From contig NZ_RCTZ02000009.1 of NCBI RefSeq assembly GCF_003667315.2, forward strand, positions 62,001 to 126,000: 64,000 nt of DNA. The letters are read 5' to 3'. Shown piece after piece: positions 50,038-60,417 of this stretch. Source of the DNA: Tropicibacter alexandrii (lineage in GTDB: Bacteria > Pseudomonadota > Alphaproteobacteria > Rhodobacterales > Rhodobacteraceae). How positions within the stretch are numbered: the stretch's first letter is position 1; every line of letters starts with the position of its first letter. The translations under genes and the position numbers were made by a program. The notes beneath the pieces are model-generated. The model was given only the letters and a program-made list of their open reading frames with translations. It had not been told where the DNA came from and did not search any database.

Positions 50038-51201
50038 TCACCCCCAATCCCCCGAAAACCCCTTCGGCACCATCAGGATATCCCGGTCCACGCCGTTGAT
50101 ATCCCGGTGGCCGCAGAGGGCCATGGACATGTCCAGCTCCTTGTGGATGACCTCCAGCGCCTTTGTCACCCCGGCTTCGCCCATGGCGCCCAGACCGTAG
50201 ACATAGGCTCGGCCGATCCATGTGCCCTTGGCCCCCATGGCCACGGCCTTGAGCACGTCTTGGCCCGAGCGGATGCCGCTGTCGAGGTGGACTTCGATCT
50301 TGTCGCCGACGGCGTCCATGATGGGCTCCAGCGCGCGGATGCTGGAGAGCGCGCCGTCGAGTTGCCGCCCGCCGTGGTTCGACACGACGATGGCGTCGGC
50401 GCCGACATTGCAGGCCTCCAAAGCGTCGCGGGGGTCGATGATGCCCTTGATGATGAGCGGGCCGTCCCACATCTTGCGGAACTGGCGGATGCGGTCCCAG
50501 TCGAGGCTTTGGTCAAAGCTCTTGTTCGTCCATTCGCCCAGCGAGGAGGGGTCGGAGACGCCCTTGGCATGGCCGACGATATTGCCGAAGAAGCGCCGCT
50601 TGGTGCCGAGCATCTCAAGGCCCCACGGCACCTTGGTCATCATGTTGGCGATGGATTTCGGGGTCAGCTTGGGCGGGGCGGAGAGGCCGTTCTTGAGGTC
50701 CTTGTGGCGCTGGCCCAAGAGTTGCAGGTCGACGGTGATGACGGCGGCGGAGCATTTGGCGTCGCGCGCGCGGTCGAAGAGCCGCTGCATGAAGTCGTCA
50801 TCCTTGAGGGTGTAGACCTGCATCCAGAAGGGTTTGTCGGTGTTCGACGCCACGTCCTCGATGGAACAGATGGACATGGTCGACAGGCAGAAGGGGACGC
50901 CGAATTTGTTGGCGGCTTTGGCGGCTTTGATCTCGCCATCCGCCGACTGCATGCCGGTGAGGCCGACGGGGGCGAGGGCGACGGGCATGGCGACGTCCTG
51001 GCCGATGAGTTGGGTCTTGGTCGAGCGGTTGGCCATGTCGATGGCGACGCGCTGGCGCAGGTAGATCTGGTCGAAATCGGTGACATTCTCGCGGAAGGTC
51101 TGTTCGGACCAAGAGCCGCTTTCGCAGTAATCGTAGAACATCTTGGGGACGCGGCGTTTGTAGATGCGCTTGAGGTCCTCGATATTGGTGATCACGGGCA
51201 T
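50038..51201 (-). CDS. lldD: FMN-dependent L-lactate dehydrogenase/alpha-hydroxy acid oxidase
   Basis: LldD oxidises L-lactate to pyruvate with FMN and passes electrons to the respiratory chain. The 387-residue protein has the family's full set: YYxC-like FYDYCESGSWSEQT, LAPVGLTGMQ, the catalytic His in SNHGGRQLDGA near residue 276, and DSGIRSGQDVLKA. The length fits the membrane-associated bacterial LldD. Related enzymes act on mandelate or glycolate, and the substrate is not proven. It is transcribed divergently from the H-NOX gene. An AT-rich orphan gene lies downstream. Confidence 0.9.
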   Translation of the reverse strand: MPVITNIEDLKRIYKRRVPKMFYDYCESGSWSEQTFRENVTDFDQIYLRQRVAIDMANRSTKTQLIGQDVAMPVALAPVGLTGMQSADGEIKAAKAANKFGVPFCLSTMSICSIEDVASNTDKPFWMQVYTLKDDDFMQRLFDRARDAKCSAAVITVDLQLLGQRHKDLKNGLSAPPKLTPKSIANMMTKVPWGLEMLGTKRRFFGNIVGHAKGVSDPSSLGEWTNKSFDQSLDWDRIRQFRKMWDGPLIIKGIIDPRDALEACNVGADAIVVSNHGGRQLDGALSSIRALEPIMDAVGDKIEVHLDSGIRSGQDVLKAVAMGAKGTWIGRAYVYGLGAMGEAGVTKALEVIHKELDMSMALCGHRDINGVDRDILMVPKGFSGDWG

Positions 51202-51340
51202 GGCGGGACTCGCTTTGGTCGAATTGGTAAGGTCTGGTTACCAATGCCACGGGTTGGCGGGAATGTCCCGAAGAATTTTGTGTTTAAGGGCTGGTTCACC
51301 GGTTGGCGCTAGGGTGCGAGGGCTGATCCGGGGGTTTGAG

Positions 51341-51880
51341 ATGAAGGGCATGGTTTTCACGGAACTGCTGGCGATGGCAGAGCAGGCGGTGGGCGAGGAT
51401 GTGGTGGATGAGGTGCTGGACGGGTTGGACCTGGACAGCGGCGGGGCCTATACGGCGGTGGGCAGCTATCCGTGCAGCGAGTTGTTCGCGATCGTGGGGG
51501 CGCTGAGCGACCGGACGGGGATCGATGCGGGCGAATTGCAGCGGCAGTTCGGGCATTGGGTGTTTCGAACGTTCGAGCAGGGCTATCCGCAGTTCTTCGC
51601 GGACAAAGCGGGCGCGCTGGAGATGCTGGAGGCGATCGAGGGGCAGGTGCATGTGGAGGTACGCAAACTGTACCCGGATGCGGAACTGCCGACCTTTGCA
51701 ACGCGGATGCTGGAGGAGGGCGGGCTGGAAATGCAGTACCGCTCTGACAGGCCGCTGGTGGCGTTTTGTCACGGTCTGGTCGAGGCCTGCGTGGCGCATT
51801 TCGACCGCCCGATGCAGATCACCCGGACCGGCGGGGCCGATGGCCGCGAGGCGCTGTTCGTCATCCGGGAGGTCCGGTGA
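51341..51880 (+). CDS. H-NOX heme nitric oxide-binding sensor
   Basis: H-NOX proteins bind NO through a heme iron and control a partner kinase or cyclase. The 179-residue protein has the proximal His104 in GQVHVEVRKLYPDAELP and the heme-propionate motif YRSDR (Y-x-S-x-R) at 133-137. The N-terminal MKGMVFTELLAMAEQAVG and the FGHWVF segment are typical. The distal pocket was not examined. The hybrid kinase gene that follows overlaps by four bases (GTGA), as in known H-NOX/HaHK pairs, so this protein probably controls that kinase in response to NO. Confidence 0.94.
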   Translation: MKGMVFTELLAMAEQAVGEDVVDEVLDGLDLDSGGAYTAVGSYPCSELFAIVGALSDRTGIDAGELQRQFGHWVFRTFEQGYPQFFADKAGALEMLEAIEGQVHVEVRKLYPDAELPTFATRMLEEGGLEMQYRSDRPLVAFCHGLVEACVAHFDRPMQITRTGGADGREALFVIREVR

Positions 51881-53247
51881 CCAACCTGCCCCCCGGCGAC
51901 GACCGCGTCTCGCGCAGGCGCTACGCGCGCGAACGCTCTGCCCGGCAAGAGGCCGAGCGCTTGCTGGAAGAGCGGGCGCTGGCGCTGTTCCACGCCAATG
52001 CAGAGCTGAAACGTCAGGCGGAAACGCTCGAAGAGGCGGTCAGGCGCCGCACAGAGGAACTCGAAGCCGCGAAGCAGGCGGCGGAAAAGGCCAGCGCCGC
52101 CAAAAGCGCCTTTCTCGCCATGATCAGCCACGAAATCCGCACCCCGCTCAACGGGGTTCTGGGCATGGCGACGGCGCTTGCGGATACCGAGCTGGAGCCG
52201 AACCAGCGCGATATGCTCGACGTCATCGTGTCCTCGGGCAATGGCTTGCTGGCGCTGTTGAACGACGTGCTCGACCTGTCCAAGATCGAGGCCCGCCGCC
52301 TGACGCTGGAAACCATCGAATTCGATCCCAACCAGCTCATGGACGAGGTCGTCGCGCTGCACCGCGCCAATGCCGCGGAAAAGGGGTTGGACCTGCTGAT
52401 CGCGGGCCATCTGCCACAGGGGCGCTGGCGCGGCGACCCCAACCGTTTGCGGCAGGTGGTGTCGAACCTACTGTCGAACGCGGTGAAATTCACCGCCTGT
52501 GGCCATGTCTCGCTCGACCTGCGGATGATCGGCGACCGGCTGGAGGTGGCCGTCAGCGATACCGGCGCGGGCGTGCCGGAGGAGACGCGCCCGAAACTGT
52601 TCAAGCCGTTCTCGCAGGCCGATACCTCGATCACGCGGGAATTCGGCGGCACCGGGCTGGGGCTGGCGATCTCGCGCCGGATCTGTCGGATGATGGGCGG
52701 CGACCTGACCTTTCACCCGGCGCCGGGGGGCGGCGCGTGTTTCGTGGCGACGGCTCATCTGCTGCCACTCCGGTCGGGGGCGGCGGCAGGACCGGACAGG
52801 GCCTGTCCCTATCAGCGCGTGCTGACCGAGCGCCGCTGGCGCATTCTGGCCGCCGAGGATGGCGCGACGAACCGCAAGGTGCTGGACCTGCTGCTGCGTC
52901 CGCTCGACCTTGATCTGAGCATGGCGGTGAACGGGGCCGAGGCGGTCGCGGCGCATCGCGCCACGCCGTTCGACCTGATCCTGATGGATGTGAATATGCC
53001 GGTGATGGACGGGCTGCAGGCAGCGGATGCGATCCGCGCGGCGGAGCGCGCGGAGGGGCTGCCCCGCGTGCCGATCATCGCGCTGACCGCCAACGCGATG
53101 ACCCACGAGGTGTCGGATTACAGCCGCCACGGCATCGACGCGCATGTGTCCAAACCCGTCCGGCGCGAGGAGTTGGCGCAGGCCATGGCGATGCAGCTTT
53201 GCGTCAGGCTGCGGGCGCGCGTCGAGGACCGCCCTCAGGCGGAGTGA
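51877..53247 (+). CDS. H-NOX-associated hybrid sensor histidine kinase
   Basis: The 456-residue cytoplasmic kinase starts with a coiled coil (residues 20-75) and no membrane span, so its input is probably the H-NOX protein. The phosphoacceptor His85 lies in [12 protein letters not shown]. The ATP-binding domain has [10 protein letters not shown] at 197-206, DTGAGVPEE at 228-236 and [10 protein letters not shown] at 257-266. The receiver domain has Asp371 in [13 protein letters not shown] and Lys in HVSKPV. The start is GTG at 51877, inside the H-NOX stop. No HPt or HaCE gene follows; its 3' end overlaps trpA by 13 bases on the opposite strand. Confidence 0.93.
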   Translation: MTNLPPGDDRVSRRRYARERSARQEAERLLEERALALFHANAELKRQAETLEEAVRRRTEELEAAKQAAEKASAAKSAFLAMISHEIRTPLNGVLGMATALADTELEPNQRDMLDVIVSSGNGLLALLNDVLDLSKIEARRLTLETIEFDPNQLMDEVVALHRANAAEKGLDLLIAGHLPQGRWRGDPNRLRQVVSNLLSNAVKFTACGHVSLDLRMIGDRLEVAVSDTGAGVPEETRPKLFKPFSQADTSITREFGGTGLGLAISRRICRMMGGDLTFHPAPGGGACFVATAHLLPLRSGAAAGPDRACPYQRVLTERRWRILAAEDGATNRKVLDLLLRPLDLDLSMAVNGAEAVAAHRATPFDLILMDVNMPVMDGLQAADAIRAAERAEGLPRVPIIALTANAMTHEVSDYSRHGIDAHVSKPVRREELAQAMAMQLCVRLRARVEDRPQAE

Positions 53248-54026
53248 GCACCGTCTGCCAGCCCCTTGACGAAGGACAGCACATCCGCCGGGGACTTGCC
53301 CGCGGCGATCTCGGCCACGATGGCGGAGCCCACGACGCAGCCATCGGCGACGGACGCGATCTCGCGCGCGGTGTCGGGGGTGCGCACGCCGAAACCGACG
53401 ATGATCGGCAGGTCGGTATGGGCCTTCATCCGGGCCACTTCCGGGCCAACATCGGTGGCCTGCGCGGCGGCGGCCCCGGTGATGCCAGTGATCGAGACGT
53501 AATAGACGAAGCCCGAGGTGTTGGTCAGCACCTTTGGCAGGCGCTTGTCATCGGTGGTGGGCGTGGCAAGGCGGATGAAGTTCAGACCGGCCTTTTGCGC
53601 GGGAATGCACAGCTCGTCATCCTCCTCGGGGGGCAGGTCGACGATGATCAGCCCGTCGATCCCGGCTTCCTTCGCGTCGGTCAGGAATTGATCCACGCCG
53701 TGGGAGTAGATCGGGTTGTAGTAGCCCATCAGCACGATCGGGGTGGTGTCATCGTCCGCGCGGAAGTCGCGCACCATTTGCAGCGTCTTGTTCAGCGTCA
53801 TGCCGCCATCGAGCGCGCGCTGCCCGGCCAGCTGGATCGTCGGCCCATCGGCCATCGGATCGGTGAAGGGCAGGCCCAGTTCGATCACGTCGACACCGGC
53901 GCCCGGCAGGCCCTTCATCACTTCGAGCGAGGTCGTGATGTCCGGATCGCCCGCCATGATGTAGCTGACAAAGGCCTTTTTGCCTTCTGCGCGCAATTGG
54001 GCGAACTTGGCGTCGATACGAGTCAT
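53235..54026 (-). CDS. trpA: Tryptophan synthase alpha subunit
   Basis: TrpA cleaves indole-3-glycerol phosphate to indole, which passes to TrpB. The 263-residue protein has the catalytic Glu49 ([15 protein letters not shown]) and Asp60, matching the numbering of the enterobacterial enzyme. The phosphate-binding end with VGFGVRTPD and GSAIV follows. It stands apart from trpB, about 11 kb away and on the other strand, which breaks the usual adjacency. The 3' ends of trpA and the hybrid kinase overlap by 13 bases. Confidence 0.96.
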   Translation of the reverse strand: MTRIDAKFAQLRAEGKKAFVSYIMAGDPDITTSLEVMKGLPGAGVDVIELGLPFTDPMADGPTIQLAGQRALDGGMTLNKTLQMVRDFRADDDTTPIVLMGYYNPIYSHGVDQFLTDAKEAGIDGLIIVDLPPEEDDELCIPAQKAGLNFIRLATPTTDDKRLPKVLTNTSGFVYYVSITGITGAAAAQATDVGPEVARMKAHTDLPIIVGFGVRTPDTAREIASVADGCVVGSAIVAEIAAGKSPADVLSFVKGLADGAHSA

Positions 54027-54094
54027 GGCGGTCTCCGGTTTCAGTCCTAGGTCTGTTGCCGGAAGCGGCCGGGAAAATCAATGGGAGGAATGAG

Positions 54095-54978
54095 ATGCGT
54101 ATTCTGTTCACGGGTGGTGCGGGCAAGGCCGGGCGGCACGTGGTGCCCTATCTGGTGGCGCAGGGGCACCGGGTGCTGAACCTCGATCTGGTGCCGTTGG
54201 AGGCCGAGGGGGTGGACAACCTTGTGGTCGATCTGACCGATCCGGGGCAGGTCTTCAGCGCGATGATGAGCTATGCGGGCTTCGACGAGCTGGAGCCGGG
54301 CACCGGGATGCCAAGGTTTGACGCGGTGGTGCATTTCGCCGCCGTGCCGGCATCCTGCTGAAACCCGATTGCGAGACGTTCCGGGTGAACACGCTGTCGA
54401 CCTACAACATCATGGAGGCGGCGGTGAAATTCGGCATCCGCAAGGTGATCTTTGCCTCGTCCGAGACGACCTATGGCGTTTGTTTCGCCGATGGCGAGGT
54501 GAAGCCGGATTACGTGCCGGTGGATGAGGATCACCCCACCGTGCCGCATGATGCCTACGCCATGTCCAAGGTCTGCAACGAGGCCACGGGGCGGTCCTTT
54601 CAGGCGCGCACCGGGGCGGATATCTACGGTCTGCGGATCAACAACGTGATCGAGCCGCACGAATATGCGCAGAACTTCCCGGCCTTCATGGACAATCCGG
54701 CGCTGCGGCGGCGCAACATCTTTGCCTATATCGACGTGCGCGATCTGGGGCAGATGGTGGAGCGGTGTCTGCAGACCGACGGGCTGGGCTACGAGGTGTT
54801 CAACGTCTCGAATGACGACATGTCGGTGGGGATTTCCTCGTCCGAGGTGAGGGAGCGATTCTATCAGGGCGTGCCAGTGCGGCGCGAGATGGGCCCGGAT
54901 GAGACCTTCTATGCCAATGACAAGGCCAAGCGGCTGCTGGGGTTCGCCCCGAAACATTCGTGGCGCGAGGTTTTGTGA
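54095..54978 (+). pseudogene. NAD-dependent epimerase/dehydratase with a one-base frameshift
   Basis: The gene encodes a short-chain sugar epimerase-type protein, with the NAD motif TGGAGKAGR at the N-terminus, SSETTYG, and YAMSKVCNEATGR with the catalytic Tyr and Lys. After VHFAAVPA the frame shifts: the first frame ends at 54361, while ILLKPDCETFRVNTLSTYN continues in another. Adding one base between 54351 and 54352 would restore one frame of about 294 residues. A GGGAGG site precedes the ATG at 54095. It is either a recent pseudogene or a sequencing error. Its substrate is unknown. Confidence 0.82.
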
Positions 54979-55054
54979 CAGTTTCTTGACACGGCTCAAG
55001 GCGGGGGCTGCGGCGATGTGACAGACTCGGGGGCGAAACAGGAAAGGAGAGCGC

Positions 55055-56029
55055 ATGCCCGAAGATACCAGCCCCCAGATCGAGGCCGTTGAGGCCATTC
55101 CCGCCGCCCCCGACGCGACCGACGCCGCCGACGCGGTGATCGCCGCGCCGCAGCCCCTGCGCAAGCCGCACACGCCCACGCCCGACGAAATCCGCCGCGC
55201 CTTCGAGACCGGCGAATACCCCTATGACGTGAAGCTGTCGCGCCGGTCCTATGAGCGGGAGAAGGCGCGGCTTCAGGCAGAGCTGCTGAAGGTGCAGCTT
55301 TGGGCGCAGGAGACCGGGCAGAAATTCGTGCTGCTCTTCGAGGGGCGCGATGCGGCGGGCAAGGGCGGCACGATCAAGCGCTTTACCGAGCATCTCAACC
55401 CGCGCAATGCCCGCGTCGTGGCGCTGAACAAGCCCACGGACGAGGAACGCGGGCAGTGGTATTTCCAGCGCTACATCCAGCACCTGCCGACCAGCGGCGA
55501 GATCGTGCTGTATGACCGATCGTGGTACAACCGCGCGGGCGTCGAGCGGGTGATGGGGTTTTGCGAGCCCAACGATTACCTCGAATTCATGCGCCAGACC
55601 CCGGATCTGGAACGGATGCTGGTGCGCTCGGGCATCCGGCTTTACAAATACTGGTTCTCGGTCACGCAGGACGAACAGAAGGCGCGCTTTGACAGCCGCG
55701 AGACCGACCCGCTGAAACAGTGGAAGCTGTCGCCCATCGACAAGGCGAGCCTCGGCAAGTGGGACGACTATACCGAGGCGAAGGAGGCGATGTTCTTCTA
55801 CACCGACACCGCCGATGCGCCGTGGACGGTGATCAAGTCGAACGACAAGAAGCGCGCAAGGCTGAATTGCATGCGGCATTTCCTGTCGACGGTGGACTAT
55901 CCCGGCAAGGACCACAGGATCGCCAAGCCCGCCGATCCGCTGATCGTGGGGGGCGCGAACCACGTGATCCACCGCTCCGAGCATATCCTCGGCACGGCGC
56001 TGCACCCCGATACGCGCAAGGCGACCTGA
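55055..56029 (+). CDS. ppk2: Polyphosphate kinase 2
   Basis: PPK2 enzymes transfer phosphate between polyphosphate and nucleotides. The 324-residue protein has a disordered acidic/Pro-Ala N-terminus (about 45 residues). The kinase core follows, with Walker A GRDAAGKGGT at 97-106, Walker B LYDRSWYNRAG with Asp154, and a lid region near RSGIRLYKYWFSV. The single core without duplication places it with class I/III enzymes, most likely class I. The ATG at 55055 has AGGAAAGGAGAG in front. No ppk1 or ppx is nearby. Confidence 0.93.
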   Translation: MPEDTSPQIEAVEAIPAAPDATDAADAVIAAPQPLRKPHTPTPDEIRRAFETGEYPYDVKLSRRSYEREKARLQAELLKVQLWAQETGQKFVLLFEGRDAAGKGGTIKRFTEHLNPRNARVVALNKPTDEERGQWYFQRYIQHLPTSGEIVLYDRSWYNRAGVERVMGFCEPNDYLEFMRQTPDLERMLVRSGIRLYKYWFSVTQDEQKARFDSRETDPLKQWKLSPIDKASLGKWDDYTEAKEAMFFYTDTADAPWTVIKSNDKKRARLNCMRHFLSTVDYPGKDHRIAKPADPLIVGGANHVIHRSEHILGTALHPDTRKAT

Positions 56030-56051
56030 CGCGCAATCGACACTGGCTGGC

Positions 56052-56687
56052 CTATAGCGCCAGCCAGTCCATCAGCGGGGCGCGGTCCTCGATCTCGGTG
56101 CGCAAGAGCGCCTCGGGGTCGGCGGTCAGCGCGTCTTCCAACCCGTCATGCCAAGCCACCAGCCCCTTGTGGCGCAACAGCGCCTCGCGCGGGTGGTCGG
56201 CGGGGTAGGGGGCGGGGACGCGCTTGAGCGCAGGCGGGTCGATGCGCCAGTCGTGATCGGCGATCACCGCCGCCAACGTCTCGCCCTCGGGGCCTGCCAC
56301 CTTGGCGCGGTAGCGATCCAGTTGCCCAGCCTCGAACCCCATCACGCCCGCGCCGAAGGTCGCGTAATCCGGCGAGATCCCCAGCATCCAGGCCCGCCCG
56401 TCGGGCAGCGACCACATCATGTGCAGATGCGTGTGATAGGGCGTCTTGTCCTCGGAAAAACGCACGTCGCGATGCGGGCGAAAGAGCTTGGTCCGCACCG
56501 CGTGGCCCTGCGCCAACTCCATCCAGCGGGCCAGATCGGCCAGCAGCTTTTCCGCCGGGCGTTTGAGATAGCTGTCATAGTCGGATTTGCGCGCAGTGAA
56601 CCAGTCACGCGTATTCTGTTCGGCAAGCTCCGACAGAAAGGCGCGCGCATCCGGCAAAAGGCGTTTCAGATCAATCGCTTCGGGCAT
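56052..56687 (-). CDS. DUF2461 (TIGR02453) family protein
   Basis: The 211-residue protein matches DUF2461: an N-terminal LPDARAFLSELAEQNTRDWF, then RPHRDVRFSEDKTPYHTHLH with several charged and His residues, and the ISPDYATFGAGVMGFE strand. The function of the family is unknown, and no membrane or signal sequence is present. It converges on ppk2 with 22 bases between the stops. The next plus-strand gene (MATE) begins 119 bases beyond its start, so the two are divergent. Confidence 0.88.
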   Translation of the reverse strand: MPEAIDLKRLLPDARAFLSELAEQNTRDWFTARKSDYDSYLKRPAEKLLADLARWMELAQGHAVRTKLFRPHRDVRFSEDKTPYHTHLHMMWSLPDGRAWMLGISPDYATFGAGVMGFEAGQLDRYRAKVAGPEGETLAAVIADHDWRIDPPALKRVPAPYPADHPREALLRHKGLVAWHDGLEDALTADPEALLRTEIEDRAPLMDWLAL

Positions 56688-56806
56688 GAAATCGTCCTGG
56701 GGTCTTCTGCCCCGTGGACATCATAGCATTTTTTGCGGGCAAATGCGCGTGTCGTCGGGGCAGACCTGCTTGCCAAGGCAAGAGGGCGCCGATACCCCTT
56801 GGCGCG

Positions 56807-58165
56807 ATGGCTGAACGGATGACATATGGCGGGCATGCCCGCGCGGTGCTGGGCCTTGGCCTGCCCCTGATCGGCGGCCATCTGGCGCAACTGGCCATCG
56901 GCATGACCGACACGGTCATGATGGGCTGGTACGGGGTGCCGGAACTGGCGGCGCTGACGCTGGCGGGGTCGCTGTTCTTCACGCTGTTCCTGTTCGGGTC
57001 GGGTTTTGCCTGGGCGATCATGCCGATGGTGGCGACCTTCGCCGCACGTGGCGAGACGGTGCAGGTGCGCCGGGCCACGCGCATGGCGCTGTGGCTGTCG
57101 ATCCTGTATTTCGTGGTGATGATGCCTTTGCTGTGGTGGTCGGGCCCGTTGTTGGAGCTGTTGGGCCAGACGCCCGAGCTGTCGGCGCTGGCGCAGACCT
57201 ATCTGCGCATCGCGGGCTTCGGCATGCTGCCGGCGTTGGGCGTCATGGTGATGAAGAACTACCTCGCCGGGTTGGAGCATACCCGCGTGGTGCTGTGGGT
57301 CACGGTGGCGGCGGCGGTCGGCAACGTGGCGATGAACTACGCGCTGGTCTTCGGCAATTGGGGTGCGCCCGAACTGGGGATCGCGGGGGCGGCCATCGCT
57401 TCGGTCTTCGTGCAGCTGGTGTCGATGGCGCTGATCGTGGCCTATGCGCTGCGGGTCCTGCCCGAGCACGCGCTGTTCCAACGCTTCTGGCGCCCGGATT
57501 GGGAGATGTTCGGGCAGGTCTTCCGGCTGGGCTGGCCGATCGGGCTGACGACGCTGGCTGAAGTGGCTTTGTTCGCAGGGGCCTCGGTGCTGATGGGGAT
57601 GCTGGGGACGGTGCCGCTGGCGGCGCATGGCATCGTGATCCAAGTGGCGACGGCGACCTTCATGATTCAGATGGGCCTGTCGAACGCGGCGACGGTGCGG
57701 GCGGGCAACGCGCTGGGGCGCGGCGACGCGCGGCACATGCTCGACGGGGCTCGGGTGGTGATGGTGATGGGGGCCGTGGGCGTGGCGGTGTCCATCGCGC
57801 TGTTCGTGCTGGCGCCCGAACTGGTGATCGGCCTGTTCGTCGACCCAGACGATCCGCAGCGCGCGGCAATCATCGCGGTGGGGCGGCAACTGATGCTGAT
57901 CGCGGCGCTGTTCCAGCTGGCGGATGCGGTGCAGGTGCTGCATCTGGGCCTGCTGCGCGGGTTGCACGACACGCGCGTGCCGATGATCGTCGCCGCGTTC
58001 GCCTATTGGGGTGTGGGCATGCCCGCCGCCGCCGGGCTGATGTGGCTGGGCTGGGGCGGCGTCGGCGTCTGGCTGGGCCTGACCTTTGGCCTGACGGTGG
58101 CCGCGGTCGCGTTGGGGGTGCGGTTCTGGCGGCACGGGGCCGCCATGGTCGTCAGTCCACGTTGA
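56807..58165 (+). CDS. MATE-family efflux transporter (NorM-like)
   Basis: The 452-residue protein has about twelve hydrophobic helices and NorM-type signatures (GLGLPLIGGHLAQLAIGMTD in helix 1, MNYALVFGNWGAPELGIAGA near residue 180). It should export cationic drugs or metabolites by sodium or proton antiport. The ATG at 56807 is preferred over a longer frame because the extra residues are Arg/Cys-rich and unlike the family. It is only distantly related to the first MATE at 38397. Its last 14 bases overlap the end of the converging VOC gene. Confidence 0.9.
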   Translation: MAERMTYGGHARAVLGLGLPLIGGHLAQLAIGMTDTVMMGWYGVPELAALTLAGSLFFTLFLFGSGFAWAIMPMVATFAARGETVQVRRATRMALWLSILYFVVMMPLLWWSGPLLELLGQTPELSALAQTYLRIAGFGMLPALGVMVMKNYLAGLEHTRVVLWVTVAAAVGNVAMNYALVFGNWGAPELGIAGAAIASVFVQLVSMALIVAYALRVLPEHALFQRFWRPDWEMFGQVFRLGWPIGLTTLAEVALFAGASVLMGMLGTVPLAAHGIVIQVATATFMIQMGLSNAATVRAGNALGRGDARHMLDGARVVMVMGAVGVAVSIALFVLAPELVIGLFVDPDDPQRAAIIAVGRQLMLIAALFQLADAVQVLHLGLLRGLHDTRVPMIVAAFAYWGVGMPAAAGLMWLGWGGVGVWLGLTFGLTVAAVALGVRFWRHGAAMVVSPR

Positions 58166-58565
58166 TCATCCACGGCACGCCGAAGCGGTCGCGCAGCGTG
58201 CCAAACCCCTTTGCCCAGAATTGCGGCCCCCAAGGCATCTGGGTCTCGCCCCCCTCGGCAAGCGCGGCATAAAGCTGCGCGCCCTTGTCCACATCGTCGA
58301 GCGCGATCTGCAAGTCAAAGCCGGAATGCCCCCGGAACACGTCGCCCATCGTGGCGCCCCCCATCACGTCCGAGGCCATCAGGGTCATGTTCTCTAGCAC
58401 CAGCTGGGCGTTGGCGACGCGGTCGCCCATGCCTTCGGGCACCATCGAGGTGTCGGGCATGTCGGCGAACCGCATGATCGTCAACTCTCCGCCGAGCAGG
58501 GATTGGTAAAAGGTCATGGCCTCGGCGGCGGTCCCGTCAAAGGTCAGGTAGGCGTTCAGTCGCAT
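58152..58565 (-). CDS. VOC/glyoxalase-fold protein, PhnB-like
   Basis: The 137-residue protein resembles the PhnB/DUF1428-type glyoxalase fold: MRLNAYLTFDGTAAEAMTFY, then GGELTIMRFADMP, and the end FGTLRDRFGVPWMINVD, which is typical of this group. No function is known for most of these. It is cytoplasmic and small. The ATG at 58565 is preferred over longer upstream frames. Its 3' end overlaps the MATE gene by 14 bases. Confidence 0.9.
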   Translation of the reverse strand: MRLNAYLTFDGTAAEAMTFYQSLLGGELTIMRFADMPDTSMVPEGMGDRVANAQLVLENMTLMASDVMGGATMGDVFRGHSGFDLQIALDDVDKGAQLYAALAEGGETQMPWGPQFWAKGFGTLRDRFGVPWMINVD

Positions 58566-58745
58566 CGGTGTCTCCTGTCTCGCTGATCGCAGCATGCGCG
58601 CGGCCCGACAGAAATGTCTAGGGTCAGGAACGGAGGTATTCCGCCATTGCGCGGGCCGGTCGGGACTGTTTGACTTGGCCTTGCCTGCACCGGGCATCGT
58701 GCCGGTCAGGGATATTTGAACAAGGGACAACACAGGGGATTTTTC

Positions 58746-59123
58746 ATGGATACGACGATGGCAGGCCAAGGCGGCTATACCCGCGAGGTCGGCATAGGCG
58801 AAGCGGTGACGCTTTTCTTCACCAACTACGTCAATTTCAGCGGCCGTTCGAACCGGGGCGAATATTGGTGGGCGTTCCTCGCGATCTTCCTGATTTCGCT
58901 CGGGCTGTCGTTCCTCGATATGGCGCTGGGCATCGGGCTGCTGGGCGGGCTGTTCTCGCTGGCGACGCTTCTGCCGGGCCTCGCCATCGGCGCGCGCCGC
59001 CTGCACGACATCGACAAGTCGGGCTGGTGGCTGCTGATCGGGCTAATCCCGCTGGTGGGTTTTCTGGTGCTGATCTATTTCTTCGTGCAGCCGCCGAACC
59101 CCGGCCCGAACCGCTTTGGCTGA
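58746..59123 (+). CDS. DUF805 membrane protein
   Basis: The 125-residue protein has the DUF805 pattern: [20 protein letters not shown] in the first part, then three to four hydrophobic helices and the signature [19 protein letters not shown]. The function of the family is unknown. It should be in the inner membrane. The ATG at 58746 starts [10 protein letters not shown]. It stands alone, with 180 non-coding bases upstream of its start and 112 before ychF. Confidence 0.92.
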   Translation: MDTTMAGQGGYTREVGIGEAVTLFFTNYVNFSGRSNRGEYWWAFLAIFLISLGLSFLDMALGIGLLGGLFSLATLLPGLAIGARRLHDIDKSGWWLLIGLIPLVGFLVLIYFFVQPPNPGPNRFG

Positions 59124-59235
59124 GACTTGAGCGCCCCCTGTCCCGTCCGGGCCGGGGGGCACCGTCTTTGCGCGCTTGCAGGACGGCGCGCAGGCGACTA
59201 GAAGGCGCCCGTCTGGATCAGCAAGGAGAGCGCAG

Positions 59236-60333
59236 ATGGGCTTCCGTATGGGTATCGTGGGTCTGCCGAATGTCGGCAAGTCGACCCTGTTCAATGCGCT
59301 CACCAAGACCGCCGCGGCGCAGGCGGCAAACTTTCCGTTCTGCACGATCGAGCCCAATGTGGGCGATGTGGCGGTGCCGGATGACCGGCTGGACAAGCTG
59401 GCGGCGATTGCCGGATCGAAGCAGATCATCCCGACGCGCATGACCTTTGTGGACATCGCCGGTTTGGTCAAGGGGGCCTCCAAGGGCGAGGGGCTGGGCA
59501 ACCAGTTTCTGGCCAATATCCGCGAGGTCGACGCGATTGCCCATGTGCTGCGCTGCTTCGAGGATGACGACGTGACCCATGTCGATGGCCGCGTCGATCC
59601 GGTCTCGGACGCCGAGACCATCGAGACCGAGCTGATCATCGCCGACATGGAGAGCTTGGAAAAGCGGCTTCAGAACATCGTGCGCAAGGTGCGTGGCGGC
59701 GACAAGGAAGCGGTGCAGCAGGAACGCCTGATGAAGCTGGCCATGGCCGCTTTGGAGGATGGCAAGCCCGCCCGCGTGGTCGAGGTCGATGCCGAGGATC
59801 TCAAGCAGTGGAAGATGCTGCAACTTCTGACCTCGAAACCCGTCCTGTATGTCTGCAATGTCGACGAGGGCGACGCCGCCGAGGGCAACGCGCTGTCGGC
59901 CAAGGTCTTCGAGATGGCGGCCGCGCAGGGCAACTCCGCCGTCGTGATCAGCGCCAAGATCGAAGAGGAAATCAGCCAGCTGGACGAGGACGAAGCCGCT
60001 GAATTCCTTGGTGAACTCGGCCTGAAAGAGGCCGGTCTGGATCGTCTGATCAAGGCCGGGTATGCGCTGCTGAACCTTGAAACCTACTTCACCGTCGGCC
60101 CGAAGGAAGCGCGCGCTTGGACGATCAAGCAGGGCACGCTGGCCCCGCAGGCGGCAGGCGTGATCCATGGCGATTTCGAGCGCGGCTTCATCCGCGCCGA
60201 GACGATTGCCTATGACGATTACGTCACCTTGGGCGGCGAAGGCCCGGCGAAAGAGGCGGGCAAGATGCGCGCCGAGGGCAAGGCCTACACCGTCAAGGAT
60301 GGCGACGTCCTGCACTTCCTGTTCAACACCTGA
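59236..60333 (+). CDS. ychF: Redox-responsive ATPase YchF
   Basis: YchF is an Obg-family P-loop protein that binds ribosomes and prefers ATP. The 365-residue protein has G1 [10 protein letters not shown]3 [16 protein letters not shown], and the position of the usual NKxD motif reads CNVDE, as in YchF. The C-terminal TGS-like domain ends [17 protein letters not shown]. The ATG at 59236 follows AAGGAGAG. No pth gene precedes it, unlike in enterobacteria. Confidence 0.97.
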   Translation: MGFRMGIVGLPNVGKSTLFNALTKTAAAQAANFPFCTIEPNVGDVAVPDDRLDKLAAIAGSKQIIPTRMTFVDIAGLVKGASKGEGLGNQFLANIREVDAIAHVLRCFEDDDVTHVDGRVDPVSDAETIETELIIADMESLEKRLQNIVRKVRGGDKEAVQQERLMKLAMAALEDGKPARVVEVDAEDLKQWKMLQLLTSKPVLYVCNVDEGDAAEGNALSAKVFEMAAAQGNSAVVISAKIEEEISQLDEDEAAEFLGELGLKEAGLDRLIKAGYALLNLETYFTVGPKEARAWTIKQGTLAPQAAGVIHGDFERGFIRAETIAYDDYVTLGGEGPAKEAGKMRAEGKAYTVKDGDVLHFLFNT

Positions 60334-60417
60334 CGGCCCGCCTGTCGACAATCTGCATACAAGCGCGGCATAAGGTCGTGCACAAGATGTCGCGCGTATG
60401 CAGCGTGTGCACAGCGC

